Shown in pieces: positions 34,855 to 43,482 of a stretch of DNA of 64,000 bases. The notes below the pieces were generated by a model that saw nothing but the letters and a program-made list of their open reading frames with translations, was not told the DNA's origin and searched no databases. Within the stretch, counting starts at the first letter, position 1; every line of letters starts with the position of its first letter. The position numbers and the translations under genes are program-made. The stretch is from Clostridium cavendishii DSM 21758 (lineage in GTDB: Bacteria; Bacillota; Clostridia; Clostridiales; Clostridiaceae), in assembly GCF_900141845.1 (NCBI RefSeq), contig NZ_FQZB01000024.1, forward strand, positions 3,845 to 67,844, in the 5' to 3' direction.

Positions 34855-35508
34855 CTATTGATTCTTATATTTTGCAAGTTCAGCGTCTAGGTCGCTAGTA
34901 GCACCTAAAGCTTCAAATTCATTTTCTAAACTATCAACTTGTTTTAAGTCGCCTAAGCCATCAGCAAGAGCTTCTTTTCTTTGAATTTTTCTTTCAATAT
35001 CATCAATTTTTATTGAGTTAGTTTTAGTTTGAACATTAGCAAGTATTTCGTTAACTTGTTTTGATGCTTCAGCGTTATTCATTCTAGCAGCAGCTTCGTC
35101 TCTGTAACTTCTAGTCTTTTGAATTTCATCTTCTAAGTTTCTAAGATTCTTCTTAAGCATTTCAGCTTTAGCACTAGCTTCATTGTAGCTAGCTTGAAGA
35201 GATTGGTATCTCTTGTCTGCATCTAATTTTCTTTCAAGAGCTCTCTTAGCTAATTCATCATTTCCTTTAGCTACAGCAAGCTTTACTTTTTCTTCCCAGT
35301 CTTTTGAATCTTTTTGAGCAGCAGCCATTTTCTTTTCAGTTTCATGAACATTACCTAAAACTTGAGCTGAACTTAGTTTAGCTTTATTTAAGTTTTCTTC
35401 CATATCTCGAACTTTTTGATCTAAAAGTTCTATTGGATTCTCCATTTCATCTAATGTATTATTAACCTTTGCCTTAAACATGTTTGATACTCTTGTAAAT
35501 ACACCCAT
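34855..35508 (-). CDS. pspA: PspA/IM30 (ESCRT-III-like) membrane-stress protein
   Basis: A 217-residue, almost wholly alpha-helical coiled-coil protein. It starts MGVFTRVSNMFKAKVNNTLD, the membrane-binding amphipathic helix typical of PspA, followed by MENPIELLDQKVRDMEENL and heptad helices to near residue 190. PspA proteins polymerise on damaged membranes and limit proton leak. I take the ATG at 35508, with GGAGG 9 bases upstream; the longer TTG start overlaps that site. No pspF, pspB or pspC is adjacent. Its neighbours are a repeat-rich membrane protein upstream (37 bp) and a Cys-cluster protein downstream (8 bp), an unusual set of partners. Confidence 0.9.
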   Translation of the reverse strand: MGVFTRVSNMFKAKVNNTLDEMENPIELLDQKVRDMEENLNKAKLSSAQVLGNVHETEKKMAAAQKDSKDWEEKVKLAVAKGNDELAKRALERKLDADKRYQSLQASYNEASAKAEMLKKNLRNLEDEIQKTRSYRDEAAARMNNAEASKQVNEILANVQTKTNSIKIDDIERKIQRKEALADGLGDLKQVDSLENEFEALGATSDLDAELAKYKNQ

Positions 35509-35545
35509 TTGTATTACCTCCAAAAATTTTATTTTTTAATATTTT

Positions 35546-36469
35546 TTATTTTTTTCTACGTTTTTTAATAAATTTTATTATAAAAACTAATAATACTATA
35601 AATATTATTAATTTAAATATACCGCCTATAACAGAGGCTGGAGAACTGTAGTAATGTCCACCTCCCCCTCCAAAGAATGGTATAGGTATTGGAATGAAGC
35701 TTCTTTTACTACTTCCACCACTAGAGTTACTTGAATCACCTGAACTTTTTGAATCCTTTGAACTTGAGCTAGATGGTGGTGTATCTTTTGAATTTGAAAA
35801 GCTACCAGACTTAAAACCTCCAGACGAGGATTTAGGAGAGGAGCTTGAGTTACTAGAACTAGAACTTCCAGAACTAGAACTTCCAGAGTTTGAAAAACCG
35901 CCAGATTTAAAACCGCCTGAGGACGATTTTGGTGAAGAGCTAGAACTCTTAGAACCACTTGAAAAACCACCAGAGGATTTGAAACCACCTGAAGAAGGTT
36001 TAGAGCTTGTAATAGTTATATTATCGCTAGAATCTTTTGATTTACTGGAGCTATAACTATTAGAGCTTGAAAAACCATCAGATTTAAATCCGCTTGAAGA
36101 TGATTTTGGTGAAGAGCTAGAACTCTTAGAATCACTTGAAAAACTACCAGATTTAAAACCACTTGAAGATGATTTTGATGAAGAGTTAGAACTCTTAGAA
36201 CCACTTGAAAAACCACTAGAGGATTTAAAACCACCTGAAGAAGGTTTTAATGCAAGAAGTTTATCATTACTCAAGTCAGTTATATTTAAATTATCTATTG
36301 TAGCTTCCTTTGGAGTTTCAATAGTGCTTGCATAAGCAATATTATCATTTGTAATTTGTGGTCTTACTAAATCAATACCACCTATTAGAAGATTTGATAT
36401 TGAAAAGATAAAGACCATTACTGATGTTACGAAAATACGGTTTTTAATAAACTTACGAATCTTTTTCAC
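35546..36469 (-). CDS. Ser/Gly/Phe-repeat membrane protein heading the PspA operon
   Basis: About 307 residues from the GTG at 36469. An N-terminal hydrophobic helix (FVTSVMVFIFSISNLLIGG) precedes a region of about 170 residues with six GFKS units in the pattern KSSSGGFKSGGFSN, very rich in Ser, Gly, Lys and Phe. Then come FIPIPIPFFGGGGGHYYSS, a membrane helix (GIFKLIIFIVLLVFIIKFI) and a KKRRKK tail. The middle is surely disordered and probably outside or between membranes. I recognise no family. The start is uncertain: a longer reading frame begins inside the promoter, so it is excluded; GTG has only a weak upstream site. Its place before pspA suggests a membrane-stress sensor or anchor. Confidence 0.75.
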   Translation of the reverse strand: MKKIRKFIKNRIFVTSVMVFIFSISNLLIGGIDLVRPQITNDNIAYASTIETPKEATIDNLNITDLSNDKLLALKPSSGGFKSSSGFSSGSKSSNSSSKSSSSGFKSGSFSSDSKSSSSSPKSSSSGFKSDGFSSSNSYSSSKSKDSSDNITITSSKPSSGGFKSSGGFSSGSKSSSSSPKSSSGGFKSGGFSNSGSSSSGSSSSSNSSSSPKSSSGGFKSGSFSNSKDTPPSSSSSKDSKSSGDSSNSSGGSSKRSFIPIPIPFFGGGGGHYYSSPASVIGGIFKLIIFIVLLVFIIKFIKKRRKK

Positions 36470-36500
36470 CTCACTCGCTTTATTTATTAACCATGAGTTT

Positions 36501-36529
36501 ATTATACAGTATAAAATACTGTATTTCAA
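36501..36529 (-). promoter_or_regulatory. Sigma-A promoter of the PspA operon with an operator filling the spacer
   Basis: Read on the minus strand: TTGAAA, exactly 17 bases, TATAAT. The spacer is occupied by the dyad TACAGTATTTTATACTGTA (36505-36523, 8-bp arms, extendable by one pair). A repressor bound there would block RNA polymerase directly. It rules out the upstream ATG as the gene start. Confidence 0.75.
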
Positions 36530-36869
36530 CTTTAAAAATAACTCATTTTAGGTTATTTTTAAAGAAAAATGGTTAAAGATATTTATTTTTCATGTTATAA
36601 GCTAATATTATCTCTTTTTTGCTTTAATTATTACCATTATATATGGTTTTTAAAAACTCTTTTTGTTGGATAAATAAAATTTTTAAGCAAAATAATGTAT
36701 TTGTAAGTGAGTGTAAAATATTAACTTACGGTATATTTTAGATTATAACATAAAACAATTATTATATAAATTTAAGAATGTAAAATTTTATAAAATCTTG
36801 TTTTCATCATCATACTTATGTAAAATAAATAGTATGATAGAAAGAAATAAACTTAAGGAGATGACTAAT
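36530..36869. other. Divergent upstream region between the PspA operon and rpsA
   Basis: Very AT-rich. Besides the PspA promoter at its left edge it should contain the rpsA promoter, but no hexamer pair stands out. AAGGAG at 36855-36860 serves rpsA. Confidence 0.4.
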
Positions 36870-38039
36870 ATGACTACAGAACAAAAAGAAATTTTATCAA
36901 TGGAAGATGCAATGCAAGAATACGATTTAAAAAGAATAAACAGAGGGGATTTAATAAAGGGTAAGGTAATAAATGTTACTGAGGAAGAAGTTTTTATAAA
37001 TATAGGTTCTTATAAAGATGGAGTAATAACTAAAGAAGAACTTTCAGAGGATAAAGATGTTAAACCTTCAGATATATTAAAAGTTGATGATGAAGTATTT
37101 GTTATGGTTTTAGGAGTAGGTAAGGGTGAAGAGAGTATACTTTTATCTAAAAAGAGAGCAGATGCTATTAAGGTATGGGAAAAAATAAAAGAAGTTTCAA
37201 AAAATAATGGTGAAATAAATATTATAATAAAAGAAGTTGTTAAAGGTGGATTAGTTGGATATTTTGAAGGTGTTAGAGTATTTATGCCAGCTTCACAATC
37301 AGCAGCTAGAAGAATAGATGATTTAACCATTTTTATAGGTAAAAGTTTAGAAGTAAGAATAATAGAATTTGACAAGAATAGAAATAAAGTAGTTGTATCA
37401 AGAAGAATAATAGAAGAAGAAATAAAAGAAAAAGAACAAACAGTTCTTTGGAATTCTCTAAAAAAAGGAGAAAAGAGGACTGGTACTGTAACTAAGCTTA
37501 TGAAATTTGGAGCATTCGTGAATATAGGTGGATTAGAAGGATTAGTTCATAATTCGGATCTTTCATGGAAAAGAATAACTGATCCATCAGAAATTGTTTC
37601 AGTTGGTGATGAAGTTACAGTATATGTTCAAGAATTTGATAGAGATAAAAACAGAATTTCTTTAGCAATGAAGGAAGTTAATAAAAATCCATGGCAATTA
37701 CTAAATGGAAAGTATAAAGTTAATGATGTTATAAAAGTTAAGATTGTCAAATTTGTAAATTTTGGTGCTTTTGCAGAAGTTGAACCTGGTGTTGAAGGAC
37801 TTATTCATATAGCTGAAATATCAGAGGATAACATAGCTAAGGCTTCAGATGTATTAGAAATGGGCCAAGAAGTTAAGGTTAAAGTTTTAAGTATTGATGA
37901 AGAAGCTCATAAGATGAGTTTAAGTATAAAAGAAGCTACAGAATCTTCAAAGGAATATTTAAAATATAATGACACTGAAGAAGAAGCTACCATTGGTGAT
38001 TTGTTTAAAAATGCATTGGAAGGTTTTAAATTCGAATAG
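36870..38039 (+). CDS. rpsA: 30S ribosomal protein S1 homologue with four S1 domains
   Basis: A 389-residue RNA-binding protein with four S1 (OB-fold) repeats: about 25-105 (GDLIKGKVINVTEEEVFINI), 110-185 (more divergent, NGEINIIIKEVVKGGLVGYF), 200-270 (TGTVTKLMKFGAFVNIGGLE) and 285-360 (KVKIVKFVNFGAFAEVEPGV). Domains 3 and 4 carry the strongest FGAF signature. It assists mRNA binding to the ribosome, or acts as a related S1-type RNA protein as in many Firmicutes. I start at ATG 36870, eight bases past AAGGAG; the longer frame from 36798 has no binding site. It is monocistronic with a terminator. Confidence 0.9.
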   Translation: MTTEQKEILSMEDAMQEYDLKRINRGDLIKGKVINVTEEEVFINIGSYKDGVITKEELSEDKDVKPSDILKVDDEVFVMVLGVGKGEESILLSKKRADAIKVWEKIKEVSKNNGEINIIIKEVVKGGLVGYFEGVRVFMPASQSAARRIDDLTIFIGKSLEVRIIEFDKNRNKVVVSRRIIEEEIKEKEQTVLWNSLKKGEKRTGTVTKLMKFGAFVNIGGLEGLVHNSDLSWKRITDPSEIVSVGDEVTVYVQEFDRDKNRISLAMKEVNKNPWQLLNGKYKVNDVIKVKIVKFVNFGAFAEVEPGVEGLIHIAEISEDNIAKASDVLEMGQEVKVKVLSIDEEAHKMSLSIKEATESSKEYLKYNDTEEEATIGDLFKNALEGFKFE

Positions 38040-38064
38040 AATATATTTTTATAATTATTTTTGA

Positions 38065-38097
38065 TAGGGTGGTGCACTAGGACCACTCTATTTTTTT
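38065..38097 (+). terminator. Terminator after rpsA
   Basis: TAGGGTGGT and ACCACTCTA pair with one wobble around an 8-nt loop, followed by seven T. Confidence 0.82.
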
Positions 38098-38257
38098 GTA
38101 TTAAAATTAGGAGTTTTTATACAAATACATATAGGAACTAAATGAAGGAATAATTATTATGGCTTTGGAAAAGTAAGTGTTAGTGTAGCAATAAAGTTAG
38201 TTACAATTATTGAATAGTACTATAAAATGAATTTCAGTGGTATGTATAATTAAAATT

Positions 38258-38297
38258 AAAGAATTGAGAGTAAAATCATATAAACTCTCAATTCTTT
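38258..38297. terminator. Terminator of pyk (minus strand), usable in both directions
   Basis: Perfect 14-bp arms AAAGAATTGAGAGT and ACTCTCAATTCTTT around a 12-nt loop, immediately beyond the pyk stop. Confidence 0.82.
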
Positions 38298-38307
38298 ATT
38301 ATAAAAT

Positions 38308-39726
38308 TTAAACTTTTTCTATTTTAAACATATTAGTTCCACCTATATGAGAGGTTGGCATACCAGCAGCTATTATAATTGTTTCATTAGTTTCAGCTAC
38401 TCCAATATTTTTAACTACTTTTTTAGCTTCAGAAATTATCTCATCAGTAGAATTAAACATCTCACATTTTTCAGGCATAACACCAAAGTTAAGTGCAAGG
38501 CTTCTTCTTACCCAATCAAAAGGAGTTATAGCTATAATTGGGCAACTAGGTTTATATTTAGATAATAACCTAGCAGTAGCTCCACTTTGTGTAGCTGCTA
38601 CTATTGCTTTAGTTGGAAGTTTTATAGCAGTTTTTGCTGCAGAATAACTTATAGCATCACTAAAAGCTGAAAGGCTAGGTTCTCTTAAATTATTTATCAT
38701 ATGCTCATAGTCTAAATTAGCTTCAGTTTCTTTAGCTATCCTAGACATAGTAGATGCTGCTTCAATAGGATAGCTACCAGAAGCACTTTCGCCACTTAGC
38801 ATTATAGCATCTGTTCCATCAAAAATAGCATTACAGATATCACAAGCTTCAGCTCTTGTAGGTCTAGAGTTTCTAATCATAGAATCTAACATTTGAGTTG
38901 CTGTTATAACTATTTTGCCAGCTTCATTACATTTTTTAATTATACGTTTTTGTATTATAGGAACATTTTCTATAGGAATTTCAACTCCCATGTCTCCACG
39001 AGCTACCATAACACCATCAGTAACTTCAATGATTGAATCTATGTTATCTACACCTTCTTGATTTTCTATTTTGGAAATTATTTTTATGTTTTCGCCACCG
39101 TGGCTATTTAGGACTTTTCTAACTTCTGAAACATCAGAGGCTTTTCTTATAAATGAAGCAGCTACAAAGTCTACTTTCATTTCGCAGCCAAATATTAAAT
39201 CAGAAATATCCTTTTCAGTTATAGCAGGAAGTTTAATTTCTACATTAGGTACATTTACACCTTTATGATTTTTAATAAGACCTCCTACAATAACTTCACA
39301 AATTATGTTTTTTCCTTTAACTTCTTTAACTTTAAATTCCAAAAGTCCATCATCAACTAAGATTGAACCATCTACTTTTATATCTTGATATAAAATATCA
39401 TAGGAAATTGAGCATTTAGTTTCATCACCTAGAATCTCTTCTCCACATACAAAAGTAAATTCATTACCTTCTTTAAGATTAACACCATCATTAATAAAGT
39501 TATGGGTACGTATTTTAGGACCCTTAACGTCTAATAATATAGCTGTGGGAGAATTAAGTTCGGTTCTTAATTTTTTTATTAGTTCTATTTTTTCTTTATG
39601 GGTTTCATGAGTACCATGTGAAAAGTTTAATCTAGCAGCACTCATACCTATTTTGATAAATTCTCTTAATACTTCTTCATTTTCACTTGCTGGGCCTATT
39701 GTGAAAATCATTTTTGTTTTTTGCAT
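38308..39726 (-). CDS. pyk: Pyruvate kinase
   Basis: A 472-residue glycolytic enzyme making pyruvate and ATP from phosphoenolpyruvate and ADP. The motifs are TIGPASENEEVLREFIKIGM near the start, SHGTHETHKEKIELIKKLR, the active-site Lys/Mg region IISKIENQEGVDNIDSIIEV, VARGDMGVEIPIENVP (about 240) and ATQMLDSMIRN (about 276). The length is that of the plain form, without the extra C-terminal PEP-utilizer domain found in bacilli. A GAGG-type RBS lies before the ATG. No pfkA gene is beside it, unlike the common Firmicute pfkA-pyk pair; it is transcribed alone with its own terminator. Confidence 0.96.
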   Translation of the reverse strand: MQKTKMIFTIGPASENEEVLREFIKIGMSAARLNFSHGTHETHKEKIELIKKLRTELNSPTAILLDVKGPKIRTHNFINDGVNLKEGNEFTFVCGEEILGDETKCSISYDILYQDIKVDGSILVDDGLLEFKVKEVKGKNIICEVIVGGLIKNHKGVNVPNVEIKLPAITEKDISDLIFGCEMKVDFVAASFIRKASDVSEVRKVLNSHGGENIKIISKIENQEGVDNIDSIIEVTDGVMVARGDMGVEIPIENVPIIQKRIIKKCNEAGKIVITATQMLDSMIRNSRPTRAEACDICNAIFDGTDAIMLSGESASGSYPIEAASTMSRIAKETEANLDYEHMINNLREPSLSAFSDAISYSAAKTAIKLPTKAIVAATQSGATARLLSKYKPSCPIIAITPFDWVRRSLALNFGVMPEKCEMFNSTDEIISEAKKVVKNIGVAETNETIIIAAGMPTSHIGGTNMFKIEKV

Positions 39727-39884
39727 ATAACCACCTCTTTATAATGTTAATATATATATAATTTATACATATTTTCTCAGTAAGGTTGAATAAAAGTAAG
39801 AATTATGAGATTATATTGATAAAGAAAACATATAATACTATATTATATATTCTACCACAAATTATTCGAAAGGATGCGACAGAA

Positions 39885-41339
39885 ATGAAAGTTTTACAAA
39901 ATTTACAACCACATGACGTATTTAAATATTTTGAGGAATTATCTCAGATACCAAGAGGATCAGGTAATGAGAAGCAAGTAAGTGATTACTTAGTTAACTT
40001 TGGTAAAGAACTAGGTCTTGAAGCTATTCAAGATGAAGCTTTAAACGTTATTATAAAGAAGCCAGGAACTAAGGGATATGAGAATTCACCTACAGTAATT
40101 ATACAAGGACATATGGATATGGTATGTGAAAAAAACAAAGATACTGAGCATGATTTTGAAAAGGATCCATTAAAGCTTAGAATAGAAGGAGACTATATAT
40201 ATGCAACTGGAACTACTTTAGGAGCAGATAATGGTATAGCTGTAGCTTATGGTATGGCTGTTTTAGCTTCAAAAGATTTAGCTCATCCACCAATAGAGTT
40301 ACTTGTAACTTCAGATGAAGAAGCTGGTATGGGTGGAGCTATGGCTCTTAAAAAAGAACATATTTCAGGTAAAATACTTCTTAACATAGATTCAGAAGAA
40401 GAAGGGTTCTTACAAGTTAGTTGTGCAGGTGGTGTTAGAACTAATGTAGCCTTAGATATTGAATGGGAAGATGCTAATGACACATTAAAAGCTTTAGATA
40501 TTAGAGTGAGAGGCTTAAAGGGTGGTCATTCTGGTATGGAAATAAATAAGGAAAGAGGAAATTCTAATAAGCTTATGGGAAGAGTTTTAAATGCTATAGC
40601 AGATAATGTAGAATTTAATCTAGCTTCATTAAATGGCGGTTCTAAGAACAATGCTATTCCAAGAGAATGTGATGCTGTAATTCTTGTTAAACCTTCTCAA
40701 GTAGATGTTGTTAAAGAAATAGTAGCTCACTTTGATGGAATATTTAAAAAAGAATTAGAGGTTCAAGATGAAAATGTAAGGTTAGAAATAGAAGATATAG
40801 CTTTGCCTAAAAAGATGTTTTCAAAGGAAACAACTGATAAGGCAGTTATGTTATTACACCTTATACCAAATGGTGTAGATACTATGAGTAGAGTAATAAA
40901 GGACTTAGTACAAAGTTCAACAAACCTTGGAGTAGTAACTACTACAGAAAATTCAGTTGAATATGATAGTGCAACTAGAAGTTCTGTTGCAACATTAAAA
41001 GAAGAAATAGTATTAAGAACTAGAAATATATCAAACTTAATAGGAGCTAATTTCTCTACACATGCAGATTACCCTGCTTGGGAATATAATCCAAACTCAA
41101 AACTTAGAGAAGTATGTCAAAAGGTAATGAAAGCTCAAACAGGAAAAGAAGCTGAAGTTATAGCTATGCATGCAGGTCTTGAATGTGGTTTATTTAGTGA
41201 AACACTTGGTAAAGACATAGATATGATAAGCTTTGGTCCTAATATGTATGATGTTCATACACCAAATGAGCACGTAAGTATATCATCCGTAAAGAATGTT
41301 TGGGATTTCTTAGTTCAAGTATTAATTGAACTTAAATAA
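39885..41339 (+). CDS. pepD: Aminoacyl-histidine dipeptidase (peptidase M20C)
   Basis: A 484-residue cytoplasmic di-zinc dipeptidase. The N-terminus LQPHDVFKYFEELSQIPRGS is typical of PepD. Metal ligands lie in VIIQGHMDMVCEK (about 79), TLGADNGIAVAYG (about 114) and the catalytic pair TSDEEAGMGGA (about 144), with MHAGLECGLF (about 428) near the end. It cleaves Xaa-His and other dipeptides for amino-acid supply. I start at ATG 39885, ten bases past AAAGGA, which gives the normal family length; the frame extends upstream without a binding site. It converges with the MORN gene. Confidence 0.93.
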   Translation: MKVLQNLQPHDVFKYFEELSQIPRGSGNEKQVSDYLVNFGKELGLEAIQDEALNVIIKKPGTKGYENSPTVIIQGHMDMVCEKNKDTEHDFEKDPLKLRIEGDYIYATGTTLGADNGIAVAYGMAVLASKDLAHPPIELLVTSDEEAGMGGAMALKKEHISGKILLNIDSEEEGFLQVSCAGGVRTNVALDIEWEDANDTLKALDIRVRGLKGGHSGMEINKERGNSNKLMGRVLNAIADNVEFNLASLNGGSKNNAIPRECDAVILVKPSQVDVVKEIVAHFDGIFKKELEVQDENVRLEIEDIALPKKMFSKETTDKAVMLLHLIPNGVDTMSRVIKDLVQSSTNLGVVTTTENSVEYDSATRSSVATLKEEIVLRTRNISNLIGANFSTHADYPAWEYNPNSKLREVCQKVMKAQTGKEAEVIAMHAGLECGLFSETLGKDIDMISFGPNMYDVHTPNEHVSISSVKNVWDFLVQVLIELK

Positions 41340-41346
41340 TTAAAAT

Positions 41347-41384
41347 ACAAAAACTCTCCACAAATTTATTGTGGGGAGTTTTGT
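41347..41384. terminator. Bidirectional terminator between pepD and the MORN gene
   Basis: ACAAAAACTCTCCACA and TGTGGGGAGTTTTGT pair over about 14 positions with one wobble. Confidence 0.8.
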
Positions 41385-41395
41385 ATTTGATATTT

Positions 41396-41935
41396 TTATA
41401 GTTTTACACCATTTTCATAGGTTCCAATATGAGAAACACCATCTTTATCTATAAATATACCTTGACCGTGTCTTTCATCATTTTTCCATTCACCCATAAA
41501 TTTTGAACCATCATTTAAAATTTGTATACCATAACCGCTTCTTTCGTCATTTAACCAATTACCTATATAAGTATCTCCATTATCCCATGTGTAAACACCA
41601 TATCCTGATTTTGAGCCTTTATCCCAAGTACCTACATAACTTTCACCATCTGGCCAAGAGTAAGAACCATTCCCGCTCATCTCATCGTTTACCCAGCTAC
41701 CTACATATTTTTCTCCATTAGCCCAATACATGTTACCTTGTCCGTGCATTTCATTTTCTTTCCAATTGCCGATATATTGAGTTCCATTGCTATATGTAAA
41801 TACTCCAAATCCATGTTTCTTATCATTTAGCCTAGCACCTTCGTATTTACCAAAAGTTACATGACCTTCAGGTTCTTTTTTTTCTGATATTTTAAAATTT
41901 GTAGTTTTTAAATTTTTTATATTTATTTTAGACAT
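41396..41935 (-). CDS. MORN-repeat protein
   Basis: A 179-residue protein, nearly all MORN repeats: about six or seven units of 23 residues such as YIGNWKENEMHGQGNMYWAN, YVGSWVNDEMSGNGSYSWPD and FMGEWKNDERHGQGIFIDKD. The first 30 residues are basic and unrelated. MORN repeats form elongated beta sheets that mediate protein or lipid contacts; in bacteria their role is mostly undefined. There is no signal peptide, so it is cytoplasmic. It is monocistronic, with AAGGAG before the ATG. No neighbour suggests a partner. Confidence 0.9.
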   Translation of the reverse strand: MSKINIKNLKTTNFKISEKKEPEGHVTFGKYEGARLNDKKHGFGVFTYSNGTQYIGNWKENEMHGQGNMYWANGEKYVGSWVNDEMSGNGSYSWPDGESYVGTWDKGSKSGYGVYTWDNGDTYIGNWLNDERSGYGIQILNDGSKFMGEWKNDERHGQGIFIDKDGVSHIGTYENGVKL

Positions 41936-42166
41936 AATAACTTCTCCTTTTAATATAAATTATTTAATTAGTGTTCCTCTAATTTTATGTATTATGATAA
42001 TTAACTACTTTGCTATTTTAGACATGTTTAATTATGAAAACTGAAAGTTTTTTGCTTTCAGAAAAAAAGTAATAATGATTTTCAACCATTTACTCTAAAT
42101 TATTTTTTATACATATAAATCATAACATGGTTAGTTTATCTTAAAATAAAAAAAACAACAAGTTTT

Positions 42167-43258
42167 TTAAAAAATTTGTTGCTTTTTATTAAATTCATCT
42201 ATATAAGAGTATGGAATTATTTTGTTGTTTTTTGAAAGTTTAGCATGTTTTAACGCAATTCTAGCATAAGATATTAGATCGAATTCATTATATACAGTAT
42301 GGTTAGAACATGATATACCAATAGAAAAATTAAAATTGTATTTTGAATTAATAATAGGACCACTAATAAGAGCATCGTTAGCTGTGGCTACTATATTATG
42401 GCATAAATTCAAAGCATCTATTTCATTTTTTGAAGGTAAAATTAGAATTAGTATATTTTTTTTATAAGGAACTAAAATATCATTATTATTCAAATGATAT
42501 TTTATTATTTTAAATATATCATCTATTAATGGATTATATTTATTAGAATTAAAATCATCAAAATTAATATTATCAACGCTTATTAAAGCTACACAAATAT
42601 TAGTATTATCTTTAAAACTCTTGTTTAGTAAAAGTTTTAAATCATTAAAAGAAAATTTATTATTTTTTTTAAAACTTATAAGTTCTGTATCAATTAAATT
42701 TTCAAGATTATTTATGTTTGATTTTGCAAAGTTTACAAAATATCCAATTAATATTGAACTAAAGAAAAAAGAACAACTGATTAGTAATTCTTTTTTAAAA
42801 TAAATATTTAAAGGATAATTGATTCCATACCATAAATCTAAAATTAATAGTGATATTGTTGATAGAATTGCATAACAAAAGCTGGTTTTCATTCTGAATT
42901 CTATACTAGAGGTTATGATAATAAATAGAAATAACAATTTAAAATTACTATCATGTCCACCTGAATTTAGTAATGTTAATATATAGATTAAAAAAAACAT
43001 TAAATCTTCAAAAAATGTAAATGTTTTTGAATGTTTGTTGTAAATATTATTTTTATTAGTATATCGTAAAAATGTATAAACAAACATTAAAATTATTAAG
43101 GAAAAACAAACTAAATGTAAAATGTGATATATTAATAAATTTGGATTTATATAATATTTTGATATAAAAATACAAACAGTTGAAAAAAATAAAAAAGCTA
43201 TTTTAATTAAGAATACTATATTCTTAATTTTATGCTCAGTTTTTTTTATTAAGGTCAT
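42167..43258 (-). CDS. Membrane protein with degenerate GGDEF domain
   Basis: A 363-residue protein. The first 180 residues hold about five or six membrane helices (IAFLFFSTVCIFISKYYI first). The C-terminal about 150 residues follow the GGDEF fold (CVALISVDNINFDDF, then ILILILPSKNEIDALNLCHN and FNFSIGISCSNHTVYNEFD), ending with the ARIALKHAKLSKNNKI helix. Where the GG(D/E)EF signature should be there is LVPYKKNILILIL, so catalysis of c-di-GMP synthesis is excluded. It may be a c-di-GMP or GTP receptor, or a membrane signalling pseudoenzyme. A hairpin overlapping the stop (42153-42180) with a T-run on the minus strand is the probable terminator. Confidence 0.75.
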   Translation of the reverse strand: MTLIKKTEHKIKNIVFLIKIAFLFFSTVCIFISKYYINPNLLIYHILHLVCFSLIILMFVYTFLRYTNKNNIYNKHSKTFTFFEDLMFFLIYILTLLNSGGHDSNFKLLFLFIIITSSIEFRMKTSFCYAILSTISLLILDLWYGINYPLNIYFKKELLISCSFFFSSILIGYFVNFAKSNINNLENLIDTELISFKKNNKFSFNDLKLLLNKSFKDNTNICVALISVDNINFDDFNSNKYNPLIDDIFKIIKYHLNNNDILVPYKKNILILILPSKNEIDALNLCHNIVATANDALISGPIINSKYNFNFSIGISCSNHTVYNEFDLISYARIALKHAKLSKNNKIIPYSYIDEFNKKQQIF

Positions 43259-43482
43259 TCAAATTTCCATCCTTTGTACTATATTAGTAGATAAAAAGTA
43301 ATTAATAGTAATAAATCTTTAATTAATATTAATTATAGCATAAAAGGAATTAAAAAGAAAATGCGTGTTAAAAATATACAAAAAGGATATAAAGTTCATA
43401 TATTGTTATTATAAATAAACCTCTCTCTGCATAGCATATTCAAAGTTTTTAGTAGATTTAGTTTTAAGAAAGGGTGGATAAG

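Noticed and set aside
35626..36234. Several open frames and repeat arrays on both strands around 35.6-36.2 kb
   Set aside because: They are other-frame readings of the Ser/Gly/Phe repeat gene. The DNA repeats are coding, of unequal length and without spacers, so they are not a CRISPR array either.
36470..36529. Longer N-terminus for the repeat protein heading the PspA operon
   Set aside because: The upstream ATG overlaps the -35 element and operator of a textbook promoter, so it cannot be in the transcript.
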